Below are positions 34,587-44,173 of a stretch of 64,000 nucleotides of DNA, piece by piece. Origin of the DNA: Proteobacteria bacterium UBA6156 (GTDB lineage Bacteria; Pseudomonadota; Alphaproteobacteria; UBA2136; UBA6156); NCBI GenBank assembly GCA_002422365.1, contig DIUO01000010.1:1-64000 (forward strand), given 5' to 3'. Positions within the stretch are counted from its first letter, which is position 1. Each line of letters starts with the position of its first letter. Under the pieces are notes generated by a model. That model had not been told where the DNA came from and ran no database searches. It was given only the letters and a program-made list of their open reading frames with translations. The translations under genes were made by a program, and so were the position numbers.

Positions 34587-35636
34587 ATGGACCTCCTCAC
34601 CCCCTACCTCTCCCTCCTCACCACGGAGAACCTCCTGATGCTCGCCACCACCCTCGGCGTCATCCTCCTCATCGCCATTCCCGTTCTGCTCGGCATGGCC
34701 TACACCACGTGGTTTGAGCGTAAAATCCTCGGCTGGATGCACCTCCGCCACGGCCCCATGTACGTCGGCCCCTTCGGCCTGCTGCAACCCATAGCCGACG
34801 CCGTCAAGCTGATGTTCAAAGAACCCTTCATCCCCGGCTCCGCCAACAAGGTCATGTTCCTGGTCGCGCCCATGATGGTCTTCATCCCCGCACTCCTCGC
34901 CTGGGCGGTCATACCTTTCGGAGAAAACCCGTTTACCGGCAGCCTCATGGTGCTGGCGAACGTCAACCTCGGCGTCCTCTTCATCCTCGCCATCACCTCA
35001 ATAGAGGTCTACGGCATCCTCCTCGCAGGCTGGGCCTCCAACTCCAAATACCCGTTCCTCGGCGCCGTCCGCAGCGGCGCACAAATGGTATCCTACGAAG
35101 TCTCCATGGGCCTCATCGTCCTCGCCGTCATCCTGCTCGCGGGCTCCATGAACCTCGCCGAAATCGTCGCGGCCCAGCAAACCGTCTGGTTCTTCATCCC
35201 GGCCTTCCCGGCCTTCGTCATGTTCCTCATCAGCATTTTGGCCGAGTGCAACCGCCACCCATTCGACCTCCCCGAAGCCGAAGCCGAGCTCGTCGCCGGT
35301 TACAATACCGAATACTCGGCCATGGGCTTCGCGCTCTTTTTCCTCGGCGAATACGTCGCGATGATCACCATGTCTGCCTTCACCGCCATCCTCTTCCTCG
35401 GCGGCTGGCTGCCCCCGTTCAACATCGCGCCGTTTACCTGGATTCCCGGCCCCATCTGGCTGCTCCTCAAAATCGTCGCCGTCCTCTTCTTCATGGTCTG
35501 GGCACGCGGCACACTCCCCCGCTACCGGTATGACCAACTCATGCGCCTCGGCTGGAAAATCTTCCTCCCGCTCAGCTTCGCCTGGCTGATAATTACAGCA
35601 ATCGCCGTCAAACTTCTCGGTAACTTTGCGGCGTAA
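34587..35636 (+). CDS. nuoH: NADH-quinone oxidoreductase subunit H
   Basis: This 349-residue membrane subunit forms the quinone chamber at the junction with the peripheral arm. It has eight predicted helices, [29 protein letters not shown] [24 protein letters not shown] and the loop [20 protein letters not shown]. Normal length. Confidence 0.97.
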   Translation: MDLLTPYLSLLTTENLLMLATTLGVILLIAIPVLLGMAYTTWFERKILGWMHLRHGPMYVGPFGLLQPIADAVKLMFKEPFIPGSANKVMFLVAPMMVFIPALLAWAVIPFGENPFTGSLMVLANVNLGVLFILAITSIEVYGILLAGWASNSKYPFLGAVRSGAQMVSYEVSMGLIVLAVILLAGSMNLAEIVAAQQTVWFFIPAFPAFVMFLISILAECNRHPFDLPEAEAELVAGYNTEYSAMGFALFFLGEYVAMITMSAFTAILFLGGWLPPFNIAPFTWIPGPIWLLLKIVAVLFFMVWARGTLPRYRYDQLMRLGWKIFLPLSFAWLIITAIAVKLLGNFAA

Positions 35637-35667
35637 TGGATAGAATTGAGGTATAAAAGAACCGACC

Positions 35668-36156
35668 ATGAAAACCACCGTCCGCATCGCTCGCCAATAC
35701 CTCCTGATCGACATGATCAAAGGCTTCGCGCTCACTTTCCGTATGCTCTTCGCCAAAAAGTTCACCATCCTCTATCCCTTCGCCAGCACGCCCATCAGCC
35801 CCCGCTTCCGTGGCGAGCACGCCCTGCGCCGCTACCCGAACGGAGAAGAACGCTGCATCGCCTGCAAGCTCTGCGAGGCCGTCTGCCCCGCCCAGGCCAT
35901 CACGATAGAGGCCGAACCCCGCGCCGACGGCTCCCGCCGCACCACACGATACGACATCGATATGGTCAAATGCATCTACTGCGGCCTGTGCGAAGAAGCC
36001 TGCCCGGTCGACGCGATTGTGGAAGGCCCCAACATGGAATTCAGCGTGGAAAACCGCAAAAACCTCATCTACACCAAAGACATCCTCCTCGCCAACGGCG
36101 ACAAACTGGAACCCACACTAGCCGAGCGCCTCAAGCGCGACGCCCCCTACCGTTAA
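35668..36156 (+). CDS. nuoI: NADH-quinone oxidoreductase subunit I
   Basis: This 162-residue subunit carries two 4Fe-4S clusters (N6a/b): [16 protein letters not shown] and [33 protein letters not shown] precedes the first. It ends the first nuo block; two hairpin repeats and four or five foreign genes separate it from nuoJ. Confidence 0.97.
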   Translation: MKTTVRIARQYLLIDMIKGFALTFRMLFAKKFTILYPFASTPISPRFRGEHALRRYPNGEERCIACKLCEAVCPAQAITIEAEPRADGSRRTTRYDIDMVKCIYCGLCEEACPVDAIVEGPNMEFSVENRKNLIYTKDILLANGDKLEPTLAERLKRDAPYR

Positions 36157-36170
36157 GCCTCTCTAAACTC

Positions 36171-36256
36171 GCACCGTTTCCCGGGCTGCGGCGGGGTAAG
36201 TTTTGGAACAAAACTTGGGCCCCCGCCCAGACCCGGGATCTGGAAAATACCAGCAC
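36171..36256 (+). repeat. Family-1 3'-hairpin element, copy E
   Basis: It starts 15 bases after the nuoI stop. Inner stem AAGTTTTG-GAA-CAAAACTT; outer CCCGGGCTG pairs with CAGACCCGGG. Both stems differ from copy B on both strands of the stem. Confidence 0.86.
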
Positions 36257-36320
36257 GACCAATCAAATCCAAATTGAAGCATCCAACCTAGAAAGCAAGA
36301 AACCAAAAATATAAAATCAA

Positions 36321-36406
36321 GCACGGATTCCCGGACGGTGATGGGGTGCGATTTGGAACAAATCGCGGGCCCCCATCCCGATCCGGGATCTGGAAAATAT
36401 AAGCAC
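36321..36406 (+). repeat. Family-1 3'-hairpin element, copy F
   Basis: It lies 64 bases after copy E. Inner stem GCGATTTG-GAA-CAAATCGC; middle GATGGGG/CCCCATC, a compensatory variant; outer CCCGGACGG/CCGATCCGGG. It lies just upstream of a broken GIY-YIG gene. Confidence 0.86.
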
Positions 36407-36433
36407 GAATATAACTATCAAAACAGTGCGACC

Positions 36434-36728
36434 ATGGCCAACCCCCACTATGTCTACATCCTCACCAATCAGCGCCATACCGTATTTTACGTCGGAGAAA
36501 CCGCCGACCTTCCCCAACGTCTTTTCCGCCACAACAGCGGCTTTTACCCCAACGCGTTCACTAAAAAGTACAATGTAAACATATTGGGTATATTATGAAG
36601 AACATCTCAATCTCCATACCGCCAAAGAACGTGAGCAAAAACTTAAACGCTGGCAGCAAGCCTGGAAAGCACAGTTAGTGACCGACTTTAACCCAGGCTG
36701 GCATGACTTAGGCGCCGATTTGGGTTAA
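36434..36728 (+). pseudogene. GIY-YIG endonuclease-like gene with a frameshift
   Basis: The first frame reads MANPHYVYILTNQRHTVFYV... to FTKKYNVN and stops at about 36598. One extra base in the ACATATTGGG region (about 36579-36590) separates it from the correct continuation WVYYEEHLNLHTAKEREQKL and RWQQAWKAQLVTDFNPGWHDL, ending at the TAA at 36726-36728. Joined, it is a normal ~97-residue single-domain GIY-YIG protein, paralogous to the intact gene at 61079-61396. It is either a decayed gene or a sequencing error in one base. Confidence 0.8.
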
Positions 36729-36736
36729 AAACAACC

Positions 36737-37105
36737 ATGCCCACCAACTTCGCCCTCATCCAAGCCTTCCACCAACGGTTCGACCCGGTGAACGAGCACG
36801 GCGAAGCACTGGAATCCCTCCTCACGCGCCGCATGGCCTATATAACGGAAGAAGTCCGCGAAGCCGCCGCCGCCACCGAAGCCCTGCGCACCAACCCCAC
36901 CAACCCCCAAGCCAAGGCAAACCTTGCCAAAGAGCTTACCGACATCCTCCACGTCACCTACGGCTACCTGCACCTCCTGAACATCGACGCCGACGCCGCC
37001 TTCGCCGAAGTCCACCGCTCCAACATGTCCAAAACGCCCAACCCCCAGGGCAAAGCCATTAAAGGAGAAACCTACACCCCCGCCAACATGGAGAAATTTG
37101 TATGA
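36737..37105 (+). CDS. MazG-type nucleotide pyrophosphohydrolase 3
   Basis: This 122-residue protein has the metal-site halves YITEEVREAAAATEAL (EExxE) and AKELTDILHVTYGYL (ELTD). The C-terminal VHRSNMSKTPNPQGKAIKGE is typical of the HisE/phosphoribosyl-ATP-like MazG subfamily. It overlaps the next gene by ATGA. Third member of this fold in the nuo operon. Confidence 0.85.
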   Translation: MPTNFALIQAFHQRFDPVNEHGEALESLLTRRMAYITEEVREAAAATEALRTNPTNPQAKANLAKELTDILHVTYGYLHLLNIDADAAFAEVHRSNMSKTPNPQGKAIKGETYTPANMEKFV

Positions 37106-37665
37106 TCTACATTATCTCCGGTGTCACGCGCAGCGGCAAATCAATACTCACGCGAAGGCTCCACCATAAATACGGGATTCCGTTTTTTCATCTGGATCAC
37201 ATGATGTTCGGCATGGTCAAAGCCTTCCCGGACTGCGGCTTCCAAGGCGACACCGACGATCTCGTCAAAGCCAAAATCCTCGGTCCAATGGTGGTAGGTA
37301 TGTTGGAAGAAATGCACACCGATGGCGTTAGAGACTACCTTGTAGATGGCGTGGCTTTGCTGCCAGCACACGTTACGCAGCTCACCACCCACTATCCCAG
37401 CGCTTTCAAAGCCTGCTGGCTGGGCTACCCGTCCGCTCAACAAGAGCAAAAATTCACCGACATCCGCAGCAATACCGCATCAGACGACTGGTTGAACCGC
37501 TACCCGGATGACTACGTGCGGAAAATCGTTGCTTACGGTATCGAAAAAAGTCTCACGCTCCAACAGCAATGCCAAAACGAAAATATCCGCTTTTTCGATA
37601 CCGCCCAGAATTTCGAAACAACCCTTCAAGAGGCAGAAACCTATTTATTGGAGGCAATTCAATGA
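37102..37665 (+). CDS. P-loop nucleotide kinase-like protein
   Basis: This 187-residue protein has Walker A GVTRSGKSILTRRL at its start, then FFHLDHMMFG with an Asp typical of small-molecule or nucleoside kinases, and DYLVDGVALLP as a possible Walker B. The substrate is unknown. It overlaps both neighbours by ATGA, a tight translational chain MazG-kinase-NUDIX. It is less GC-rich than the nuo genes. Confidence 0.72.
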   Translation: MIYIISGVTRSGKSILTRRLHHKYGIPFFHLDHMMFGMVKAFPDCGFQGDTDDLVKAKILGPMVVGMLEEMHTDGVRDYLVDGVALLPAHVTQLTTHYPSAFKACWLGYPSAQQEQKFTDIRSNTASDDWLNRYPDDYVRKIVAYGIEKSLTLQQQCQNENIRFFDTAQNFETTLQEAETYLLEAIQ

Positions 37666-38096
37666 CCGTCACCCCCACCGTCCGCGTCGGTGTCGGCGTT
37701 TGGATAATCCACGACGGAAAAGTGCTGATGAATTATCGCATCAAGCCCCACGGCGGCGGCACCTGGGCGCCTCCCGGCGGTCACTTGGAAATGAACGAAA
37801 GCTGGGAAGACTGCGCGAAGCGGGAAGCCATGGAAGAAGCAGGACTTCAAATTACCAATATTGAGCTTTTCGCCGTCACGAATGATATCTTCCCGGAATC
37901 CGGAAAACATTATGTTACCCTCCACATGCAGGCACACAGCAGCACCAGCGAATTTACCAATATGGAACCCGATAAGTATCAGCAATACGGCTGGTACAAG
38001 TGGGAAGAACTCCCTCAGCCCTCTTTGCCATCGGTAGCCAACCTGCTCCAGCAAAACAAAAAACCACCCTATCTCAACGAAAACACCAAACACTAA
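37662..38096 (+). CDS. NUDIX hydrolase
   Basis: This 144-residue protein has a complete NUDIX box running from GGHLEMNESWEDCAKREA into MEEAGL (Gx5Ex7REUxEExGU). FAVTNDIFPESGKHYVTLHM resembles the MutT/NUDT15-like dCTP or oxidised-nucleotide subgroup. The last residues (NENTKH) come from a period-7 tract. The ATG overlaps the preceding stop. Confidence 0.9.
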   Translation: MTVTPTVRVGVGVWIIHDGKVLMNYRIKPHGGGTWAPPGGHLEMNESWEDCAKREAMEEAGLQITNIELFAVTNDIFPESGKHYVTLHMQAHSSTSEFTNMEPDKYQQYGWYKWEELPQPSLPSVANLLQQNKKPPYLNENTKH

Positions 38097-38122
38097 AAAC
38101 TAAACACGAAAACACTAAACCC
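38078..38122. repeat. Period-7 tract between NUDIX and nuoJ
   Basis: AACACCA AACACTA AAAACTA AACACGA AAACACT units run from the last NUDIX codons to the nuoJ ATG. Confidence 0.7.
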
Positions 38123-38764
38123 ATGCTCCCCGACCTCATCTTCGCTCTCTTCGCCACCGGCATCCTCGTCGGCGCCGGCCTCATCATCGCCGCCCGCAAC
38201 CCCATGCTCGGCATGCTCGGCATGCTGGTCACCTTCGTCAACGCGGCGGGGCTGTTTATCCTGTTCGGAGCCGAATTCCTCGGCCTCCTCCTCATCATGG
38301 TCTACCTCGGCGCCATCGCCGTCATGTTCTTGTTTGTATTAATGACCATCGACCAGGAATTCTTCCAATTAAAGGACAAAGGCCGCGCCTATCTCCCCCT
38401 CGGCCTCATCACCGTGGGCGTTCTGGCGGCCGAGTTCATCCTCGCCGCCAACTTCGGCCTCTTCAGCACCAACATCACCGTGCTCCCGGCAACCGAGCAA
38501 CCCCAGAACATCGTCCAAATCGGCACCGTCCTCTTCACCACCTACGCGCTGCCGTTCCAGCTCTCCGGGCTGGTGCTGCTCACCGCCATGGTGGGCGCCA
38601 TTGTGCTCACCCACCGCCCGCGCCCGGGCGTGCGCCGCCAAAGCATTACGCAACAGGTGCTACGCACTAAGAATGAAGGCCTCACCATGACCAAACCCAA
38701 AACAGGGCAGGGCCTCGGCACCCAAACCGCCAAACACTGGAAACCCAAATCGGTGAGCAAATAG
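38123..38764 (+). CDS. nuoJ: NADH-quinone oxidoreductase subunit J
   Basis: This 213-residue membrane subunit has five helices, with the pi-bulge helix region [26 protein letters not shown]. The C-terminal 40 residues are soluble and basic. The ATG comes directly after AAACCC; no Shine-Dalgarno. Confidence 0.95.
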   Translation: MLPDLIFALFATGILVGAGLIIAARNPMLGMLGMLVTFVNAAGLFILFGAEFLGLLLIMVYLGAIAVMFLFVLMTIDQEFFQLKDKGRAYLPLGLITVGVLAAEFILAANFGLFSTNITVLPATEQPQNIVQIGTVLFTTYALPFQLSGLVLLTAMVGAIVLTHRPRPGVRRQSITQQVLRTKNEGLTMTKPKTGQGLGTQTAKHWKPKSVSK

Positions 38765-38774
38765 GAGCCCAACC

Positions 38775-39089
38775 ATGTTTTATATGCTGACGCTTTCCCA
38801 CGTTTTAACGTTCTCCGCCCTCCTCTTCACGCTGGGCCTGGCGGGCATCGTCCTCAACCGCCGCAACATCATCGCTATTTTAATGTGTATCGAGCTCATG
38901 CTCCTCGCCGTCTCCATCAACCTCGTCGGCACCTCCTACTTCAGGGCCGATATCGCGGGCCAAATCGTCAGCATGTTCATTCTTACTGTTGCAGCGGCCG
39001 AGCTCGCCATCGGCCTCGCCATCGTCACCCTGTTCTTCCGTAACCGCGGCACAATCGAGATCGACGCCGCCGACCTGATGAAAGGCTAA
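38775..39089 (+). CDS. nuoK: NADH-quinone oxidoreductase subunit K
   Basis: This 104-residue antiporter-like subunit has three helices with the functional Glu in [16 protein letters not shown] and in [23 protein letters not shown] precedes the ATG at 38775; an ATG three codons later is also possible. Confidence 0.96.
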   Translation: MFYMLTLSHVLTFSALLFTLGLAGIVLNRRNIIAILMCIELMLLAVSINLVGTSYFRADIAGQIVSMFILTVAAAELAIGLAIVTLFFRNRGTIEIDAADLMKG

Positions 39090-39093
39090 ACCC

Positions 39094-39405
39094 ATGAGCA
39101 ACCACTCTGTCCTCACCACAACATGCCAAACGTCAAACGACCGCGACGCACTCATCAAAGTCGCGCTATCAACTAAACTTGCGGCCTGTGTGCAAGTGTC
39201 GCAGGTCACAAGCCACTATGTCTGGCAAAACGAGCAACAGCAGTCCGAAGAATATCTCCTCACATTTAAAACCCGCACCGCTTTAATCGAGAAACTCATT
39301 ACAGAACTTAAAGCTGTGCATAGTTATAAAGTGCCAGAAATCATCGTGACGCCCATCACCGGCCTACCAGCTTATCTTCAATGGATCGACGAAAGCACCC
39401 AGTAA
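39094..39405 (+). CDS. cutA: CutA1-like divalent cation tolerance protein
   Basis: This 103-residue trimeric ferredoxin-fold protein has KLAACVQVSQVTSHYVW, EEYLLTFKTRTALIEKLI and HSYKVPEIIVTPITGLPAYLQWI, the canonical CutA1 motifs. Its role in metal tolerance is debated. It sits 4 bases after nuoK. Confidence 0.92.
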   Translation: MSNHSVLTTTCQTSNDRDALIKVALSTKLAACVQVSQVTSHYVWQNEQQQSEEYLLTFKTRTALIEKLITELKAVHSYKVPEIIVTPITGLPAYLQWIDESTQ

Positions 39406-39406
39406 C

Positions 39407-39844
39407 ATGATCACCTTCCTCAAATACCTCGGCGCCTTCTGCCTCTTTACCATCGCGGCCTCGCTGGCATTTTGCAGCGTGGGTGTCTATCAGGGCGTGC
39501 AAACCGCCAACCGTTACCTTGCGGGGGCCGACAACTACACCTGCCGCCAGTTTGTGTATGACCTCGAAAACCCCACCACCGACAAATTCGCCCCCCTCGC
39601 CATCGCCGCCATAGCCTATGGGGTAATGCCGAGGGAGGACGGCGTTATCGACGACAACCAAACCGAAATGGAACACAAAGGTATCGAACCCGCCGTGCAA
39701 AAAGTGCTGGCACTCTGCAAAGGCAAGCCAGAGGCTCTTGTGCTCAACGTCTACGCCGCCAGCATCGCCAGCCCTACGGCCAGCCTCACCCAGCCTGTTG
39801 CGCCCGAACCCATCACTCCCGATACTCAAAACACTCAAAACTAA
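39407..39844 (+). CDS. Membrane-anchored protein of unknown function (145 residues)
   Basis: One N-terminal hydrophobic helix (FLKYLGAFCLFTIAASLAFC) acts as an anchor or signal. A periplasmic part with two Cys follows, then a Thr/Pro-rich tail (EPITPDTQNTQN) written by a period-7 tract. I do not recognise it. It resembles the next protein in layout (helix, then a CRQF/CAQF-type segment), so the two may be distant paralogues. Confidence 0.6.
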   Translation: MITFLKYLGAFCLFTIAASLAFCSVGVYQGVQTANRYLAGADNYTCRQFVYDLENPTTDKFAPLAIAAIAYGVMPREDGVIDDNQTEMEHKGIEPAVQKVLALCKGKPEALVLNVYAASIASPTASLTQPVAPEPITPDTQNTQN

Positions 39845-39868
39845 ACACGAAAAACAAAACAAGAATAA
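39815..39868. repeat. Period-7 tract at the end of the 39407 gene
   Basis: ACTCAAA ACACTCA AAACTAA ACACGAA units cross the stop codon. Confidence 0.6.
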
Positions 39869-39878
39869 AGGCACCCCC

Positions 39879-40415
39879 ATGCTCACCACACTCATCCGCT
39901 TCAACATCGCATTCATGCTCTCGCTCCTCTCCCTCGCTATCGTTGGCTTTATCGGGCTGGTGTGCTGGCTCTATGCCTCCCAGCTTCTCAAGGCAAAATC
40001 CACCGTAACCTTCTTCACAACCACCACCTGCGCCCAATTCCTCGCCGATGTAAAATCCCAGAATTCCACAAAAATCGAGCCCTACGTCACTCATTTCGAG
40101 ACTCTCGACACCGAAGAAGTCGCCACGTTCGACAAACCCCTGTCCGAATCCGAAGCCGGATTCACCACCCTCATGCGGGGCTGCTACAAGCAACCAAACC
40201 ACACCCTGCGGCAGATAATGCTGGAAGGCGAGGGGCGCAGCCTTGCGGCTCAGCTGACCGACCTGTACAACACCATCGATGGTGAACTGAAAACCCCCAA
40301 CCCCATGGCGCCGGAGTTTTACATCAGCCCCACCGAAGTCATAAGCCCCACTCTCATGACACCTCCTTCCGAAGGCGCCGACGCAACCTCCAAGCCCGAA
40401 AAAACAAAAAACTAA
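39879..40415 (+). CDS. Membrane-anchored protein of unknown function (178 residues)
   Basis: An N-terminal helix (about 8-34) is followed by TTTTCAQFLADVKSQ and a soluble region with a second Cys; the tail is Pro/Thr/Lys-rich. Unrecognised. The layout matches the preceding 145-residue protein. The ATG follows CACCCCC, an SD-less C-rich start. The longer frame from 39738 overlaps the previous gene and was rejected. Confidence 0.6.
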   Translation: MLTTLIRFNIAFMLSLLSLAIVGFIGLVCWLYASQLLKAKSTVTFFTTTTCAQFLADVKSQNSTKIEPYVTHFETLDTEEVATFDKPLSESEAGFTTLMRGCYKQPNHTLRQIMLEGEGRSLAAQLTDLYNTIDGELKTPNPMAPEFYISPTEVISPTLMTPPSEGADATSKPEKTKN

Positions 40416-40466
40416 ACACAAAAAACTAAACACCAAACACGAAACACTAAACACTAAAACACTCCA
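40396..40466. repeat. Longest period-7 tract (CTAAACA/CCAAACA/CGAAACA)
   Basis: About nine degenerate units fill the whole 39879-gene/nuoL gap and overlap the last codons of the upstream gene. Confidence 0.75.
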
Positions 40467-40471
40467 AAACC

Positions 40472-42547
40472 ATGTCCCCTCTCGCGCCCCACATCGTTGC
40501 CCAACTCACCGCACTTGCAGTGCTGCTGCCTGCCATGGGCGCGCTGCTGGGGGCGTTCACGTTCCTGCTCTGGCCCACGCTTAAGGCTAAATTAGAGGCC
40601 CACGACGCCCACACCCACCACGAGCCCGAATCCCCCACCGCACCCCCCATCGCCCACCACGCCGCCATGGCCCTCACCACCGGCAGCGTGCTGGCGGCGG
40701 CGGCCCTCAGCTGGTGGCTGTTTGTGGGGCTTAATACCGGCACCATCAGCCCCGCCACCACCCACTGGTTCACCTGGTTCAGCGCGGGCAGCTGGTCGGT
40801 AACGTTTGGCACCATGCTCGACAAACTCTCCGCCACCATGCTCATCGTCGTCACCACCGTCTCGGCCTGCGTGCACGTCTACAGCTGGGGCTATATGGCC
40901 GACGACGTTGCAAAACGCCGCTTCTTCATCTACCTCTCCGCCTTCACCTTCGCCATGCTCATGCTGGTCACCGCGCCCAACCTCGCGCAAATGTTTTTGG
41001 GGTGGGAAGGGGTCGGCGTCTGCTCCTATCTCCTCATAGGCTTCTGGTATCACAAAGCCACCGCCAACGCCGCCGCCATCAAGGCCTTTATCGTCAACCG
41101 GGTGGCCGACGCCGCCATGCTCATCGGCCTCTTCATCCTCGTCCAAACCTTCGGCACACTCACCTATACCGAAATTTTCACTCAATTAGAGAACCAAACC
41201 CCCACCAGCCTCGCCACCTCCAGCCCCATTAGCCTGGCGGCCTTGCTGCTCTTCATCGGTGCTATGGGCAAATCCGCCCAGTTCGGGCTGCACACCTGGT
41301 TGCCGGACGCCATGGAAGGCCCCACCCCCGTCTCCGCCCTCATCCACGCCGCCACCATGGTCACCGCAGGCGTGTTCCTGCTCTGCCGTATGTCGCCACT
41401 GTACGAGGCCGCGCCGGATGTCCTGACTATCGTCGGCTGGGTCGGCGCCATCACCGCCCTGTTCGCCGCCACGGTGGGCCTCACCCAAACCGATATCAAA
41501 CGCGTCATCGCCTACTCCACCTGCTCGCAACTGGGCTACATGTTCTTCGCCATCGGCGTGTCGGCCTACCCCGCCGCCATGTTCCACCTCACCACCCACG
41601 CGTTCTTCAAGGCGCTGCTGTTCTTGGGCGCGGGCTCGGTCATCCATGGCATGCACCACGAGCAAAACATCTTCAAATACGCTTCCTCCGGTTACATCCT
41701 GCGCAAACTCCTCCCCGTCACCTATGTCCTCATGTGGCTGGGCAGCTTGGCGCTCGCCGGTATCCCGCCGTTTGCAGGGTTTTTCAGTAAAGACCTCATC
41801 ATAGAATCCGCCTTCGCCGCCCCCGGCAACACCGGCATCCCGCTCTATATCATTGGCACGCTGGCCGCCGCGCTCACCGCCATCTACGGCTTCCGCATCA
41901 TCTTCATGAGCTTCCACAACCCCGCAAAAACCTCCGAAATCGTCCACACCAAAACACCCAACACGAAACACCAAAACACGAAACACGAACACACCAGTAC
42001 CCCCCACGAATCCCCCTGGACCATGCTCGCCCCCATGCTCCCTCTGGCCCTGGGTGCCGTGCTGGGCGGCTACCTGCTTAAAAATATGGGCACATTAGAA
42101 TGGTGGAACGGCGCCATCGTCATCCACCACGCGCACACGGCCCTGCATAACGCCCACCACATTCCCGGCTGGGCCAAGGCATTGCCGCTGGTGCTGGCTG
42201 TCTCCGGCATTGCGCTGGCGTTCTACCTCTTTGTGCGCCACCGCAACATTCCGCAGCGCATTGCGCAGGCCGTGCCCGCCGCCTACGCCTTCAGCTATCA
42301 TAAATGGTATATCGACGAAGCCTATCAAGTCCTCTGGGTCAACCCCACCGCCAGCATCGCCGCCTTCTTTGCCGAGTGGGGAGACAAACGCAGCATAGAT
42401 GCCCTCCTTAACGGCGGCGCCTCCACCGTCGCAGGCTTCGGCCAGTGGCTCCGCCAGGCCCAAACCGGCTACGTCACCCACTACGCCTTCGCCATGCTGT
42501 TGGCTCTCACCCTAGGCCTCGGCTATCTCCTCTGGAAAGTCATGTAA
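40472..42547 (+). CDS. nuoL: NADH-quinone oxidoreductase subunit L
   Basis: This 691-residue distal antiporter-like proton channel has FLGWEGVGVCSYLLIGFWY, GKSAQFGLHTWLPDAMEGPTPVSALIHAATMVTAG and the long lateral-helix region near the C terminus. An insert near residues 492-508 (HTKTPNTKHQNTKHEHTS) is written by a period-7 tract and sits in a loop. The nuoM ATG follows immediately. Confidence 0.97.
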   Translation: MSPLAPHIVAQLTALAVLLPAMGALLGAFTFLLWPTLKAKLEAHDAHTHHEPESPTAPPIAHHAAMALTTGSVLAAAALSWWLFVGLNTGTISPATTHWFTWFSAGSWSVTFGTMLDKLSATMLIVVTTVSACVHVYSWGYMADDVAKRRFFIYLSAFTFAMLMLVTAPNLAQMFLGWEGVGVCSYLLIGFWYHKATANAAAIKAFIVNRVADAAMLIGLFILVQTFGTLTYTEIFTQLENQTPTSLATSSPISLAALLLFIGAMGKSAQFGLHTWLPDAMEGPTPVSALIHAATMVTAGVFLLCRMSPLYEAAPDVLTIVGWVGAITALFAATVGLTQTDIKRVIAYSTCSQLGYMFFAIGVSAYPAAMFHLTTHAFFKALLFLGAGSVIHGMHHEQNIFKYASSGYILRKLLPVTYVLMWLGSLALAGIPPFAGFFSKDLIIESAFAAPGNTGIPLYIIGTLAAALTAIYGFRIIFMSFHNPAKTSEIVHTKTPNTKHQNTKHEHTSTPHESPWTMLAPMLPLALGAVLGGYLLKNMGTLEWWNGAIVIHHAHTALHNAHHIPGWAKALPLVLAVSGIALAFYLFVRHRNIPQRIAQAVPAAYAFSYHKWYIDEAYQVLWVNPTASIAAFFAEWGDKRSIDALLNGGASTVAGFGQWLRQAQTGYVTHYAFAMLLALTLGLGYLLWKVM
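41946..41995. repeat. Period-7 tract inside nuoL
   Basis: CCAAAAC ACCCAAC ACGAAAC ACCAAAA CACGAAA CACGAAC units encode a hydrophilic TK/NT-rich loop nearly identical to one in NuoG. Confidence 0.72.
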
Positions 42548-44146
42548 ATGAATCATCTCCTCACCCTCCTCATCGCCCTCCCGCTGGCCAGCGCGCTGTT
42601 CACCTACGCCGCGCCCACGCGCTACACCAGGCAACTCGCCCTGGCCCTCAGCCTCATCCCGCTGGCCCTGTGCGTGCCCTTGTTCCAGCACTTCAACCCG
42701 GCCCAGCCTGGCTTACAGTTTACCGAGTCCCACGCCTGGCTCCCCGCCTTCAACATCACCTATGCACTGGGGATAGACGGCCTCTCCCTCCCGCTCATCG
42801 CCCTCACAGCGCTCCTCACCCCGCTTTGCCTCCTCGCCAGCTGGGGCGTCCAAAAAAATCCGCAGGGCTTTTTCGCCAGTTTTCTGGCATTAGAGGCCTT
42901 TGTCATCGGCGTCTTCGCCGCGCAAGATTTCATCCTGTTCTATCTGTTCTGGGAGGCCATGCTCATCCCCATGTTCCTCCTCATCGGCCTGTGGGGAGGC
43001 GAAAACCGCGTCTACGCCGCCCTCAAATTCTTCCTCTACACCTTTGTGGGCTCCGTGCTTATGCTCATCGCGGGCCTCTGGCTTTACAGCATCACGGGTA
43101 GCTTTAGTCTGGAGCTCTGGCAAAACACCACCCTCACACTCGGTGCCCAAAAGTGGCTGTTCCTCGCCTTCTTCGCCGCCTTCGCGGTCAAGGTTCCCAT
43201 GTGGCCGTTCCATACTTGGCTGCCGGATGCCCACGTCCAAGCCCCCACCGCAGGTTCCGTCATCCTGGCGGGCGTGCTGCTCAAAATGGGGGCCTACGGC
43301 TTCCTGCGCTTTTGTTTGCCGATGTTCCCCGAGGGCTCCGCCTACTTCGCCCCCATGGTCTTCACCCTTTCCGCCGTCGCCGTGGTCTACGCCGCGCTGG
43401 TGGCCTATGTGCAAACCGATATTAAGAAGATGATCGCCTACTCCTCCGTCTCCCACATGGGCTTCGTCACGCTGGCTGCCTTTTCCGGCACGGTCACCGG
43501 CCTGCACGGCAGTCTGCTGGTCATGGTCAACCACGGCATCGTCTCCGCCGGGTTGTTTTTGGGGGTAGGGGTCATTTACGAGCGCCTGCACACCCGCCAA
43601 CTCGCCCACTTCGGCGGCCTCGCCAAAATCATGCCCGCCTATGCTTTTGCCATGATGCTCCTCACCCTCGCCGCCGTAGCCTTGCCGGGCACGAATAGCT
43701 TTGTCGGAGAATTCCTCGCCCTCATGGGCAGCTGGCCCACCGCCCCCGTCTACACCGCCATCGCCACCTCCGGCGTGGTCTTCGGCGCGCTCTACATGCT
43801 CCACCTCTACCGTGGCATGTTCTTCGGCACGCCGTCCGAGACTGTCCACCACCATGTGAATGACCTCAAAGACCTCACCCCGCGCGAGTGGCTCACCTTC
43901 GCGCCCCTCCTCGCCCTCATCCCGCTGCTGGGCCTCATGCCCTCACTGGTGCAAAACCTCTGGCAACAGCCGGTGCAGGCCATTTCGCAAGAATACCTCC
44001 CCGCCCTCCAAGCCCGCATCGCCCACCAACCCGGCATGCCGATAATTCTGCCCGAAGCCGAACCAGCCCCCGAGCCCGCCTCGACACCCCTAGCAACCCC
44101 CATCGTCTCGCAAACCCTAACCCCCACACCAACCACCACTTACTAA
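42548..44146 (+). CDS. nuoM: NADH-quinone oxidoreductase subunit M
   Basis: This 532-residue antiporter-like subunit has ALGIDGLSLPLIALTALLTP, FLFYLFWEAMLIPMFLLIG (with the channel Glu), KVPMWPFHTWLPDAHVQAPT and KKMIAYSSVSHMGFV. The C-terminal 50 residues are Pro/Glu/Thr-rich and run into a period-7 tract. It starts on the base after the nuoL stop. Confidence 0.97.
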   Translation: MNHLLTLLIALPLASALFTYAAPTRYTRQLALALSLIPLALCVPLFQHFNPAQPGLQFTESHAWLPAFNITYALGIDGLSLPLIALTALLTPLCLLASWGVQKNPQGFFASFLALEAFVIGVFAAQDFILFYLFWEAMLIPMFLLIGLWGGENRVYAALKFFLYTFVGSVLMLIAGLWLYSITGSFSLELWQNTTLTLGAQKWLFLAFFAAFAVKVPMWPFHTWLPDAHVQAPTAGSVILAGVLLKMGAYGFLRFCLPMFPEGSAYFAPMVFTLSAVAVVYAALVAYVQTDIKKMIAYSSVSHMGFVTLAAFSGTVTGLHGSLLVMVNHGIVSAGLFLGVGVIYERLHTRQLAHFGGLAKIMPAYAFAMMLLTLAAVALPGTNSFVGEFLALMGSWPTAPVYTAIATSGVVFGALYMLHLYRGMFFGTPSETVHHHVNDLKDLTPREWLTFAPLLALIPLLGLMPSLVQNLWQQPVQAISQEYLPALQARIAHQPGMPIILPEAEPAPEPASTPLATPIVSQTLTPTPTTTY

Positions 44147-44172
44147 ACACAAAACACAAAACACGAGCAATC
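44137..44172. repeat. Period-7 tract between nuoM and nuoN
   Basis: ACTAAAC ACAAAAC ACAAAAC ACGAGCA units span the nuoM stop and reach the nuoN ATG. Confidence 0.65.
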
Positions 44173-44173
44173 C

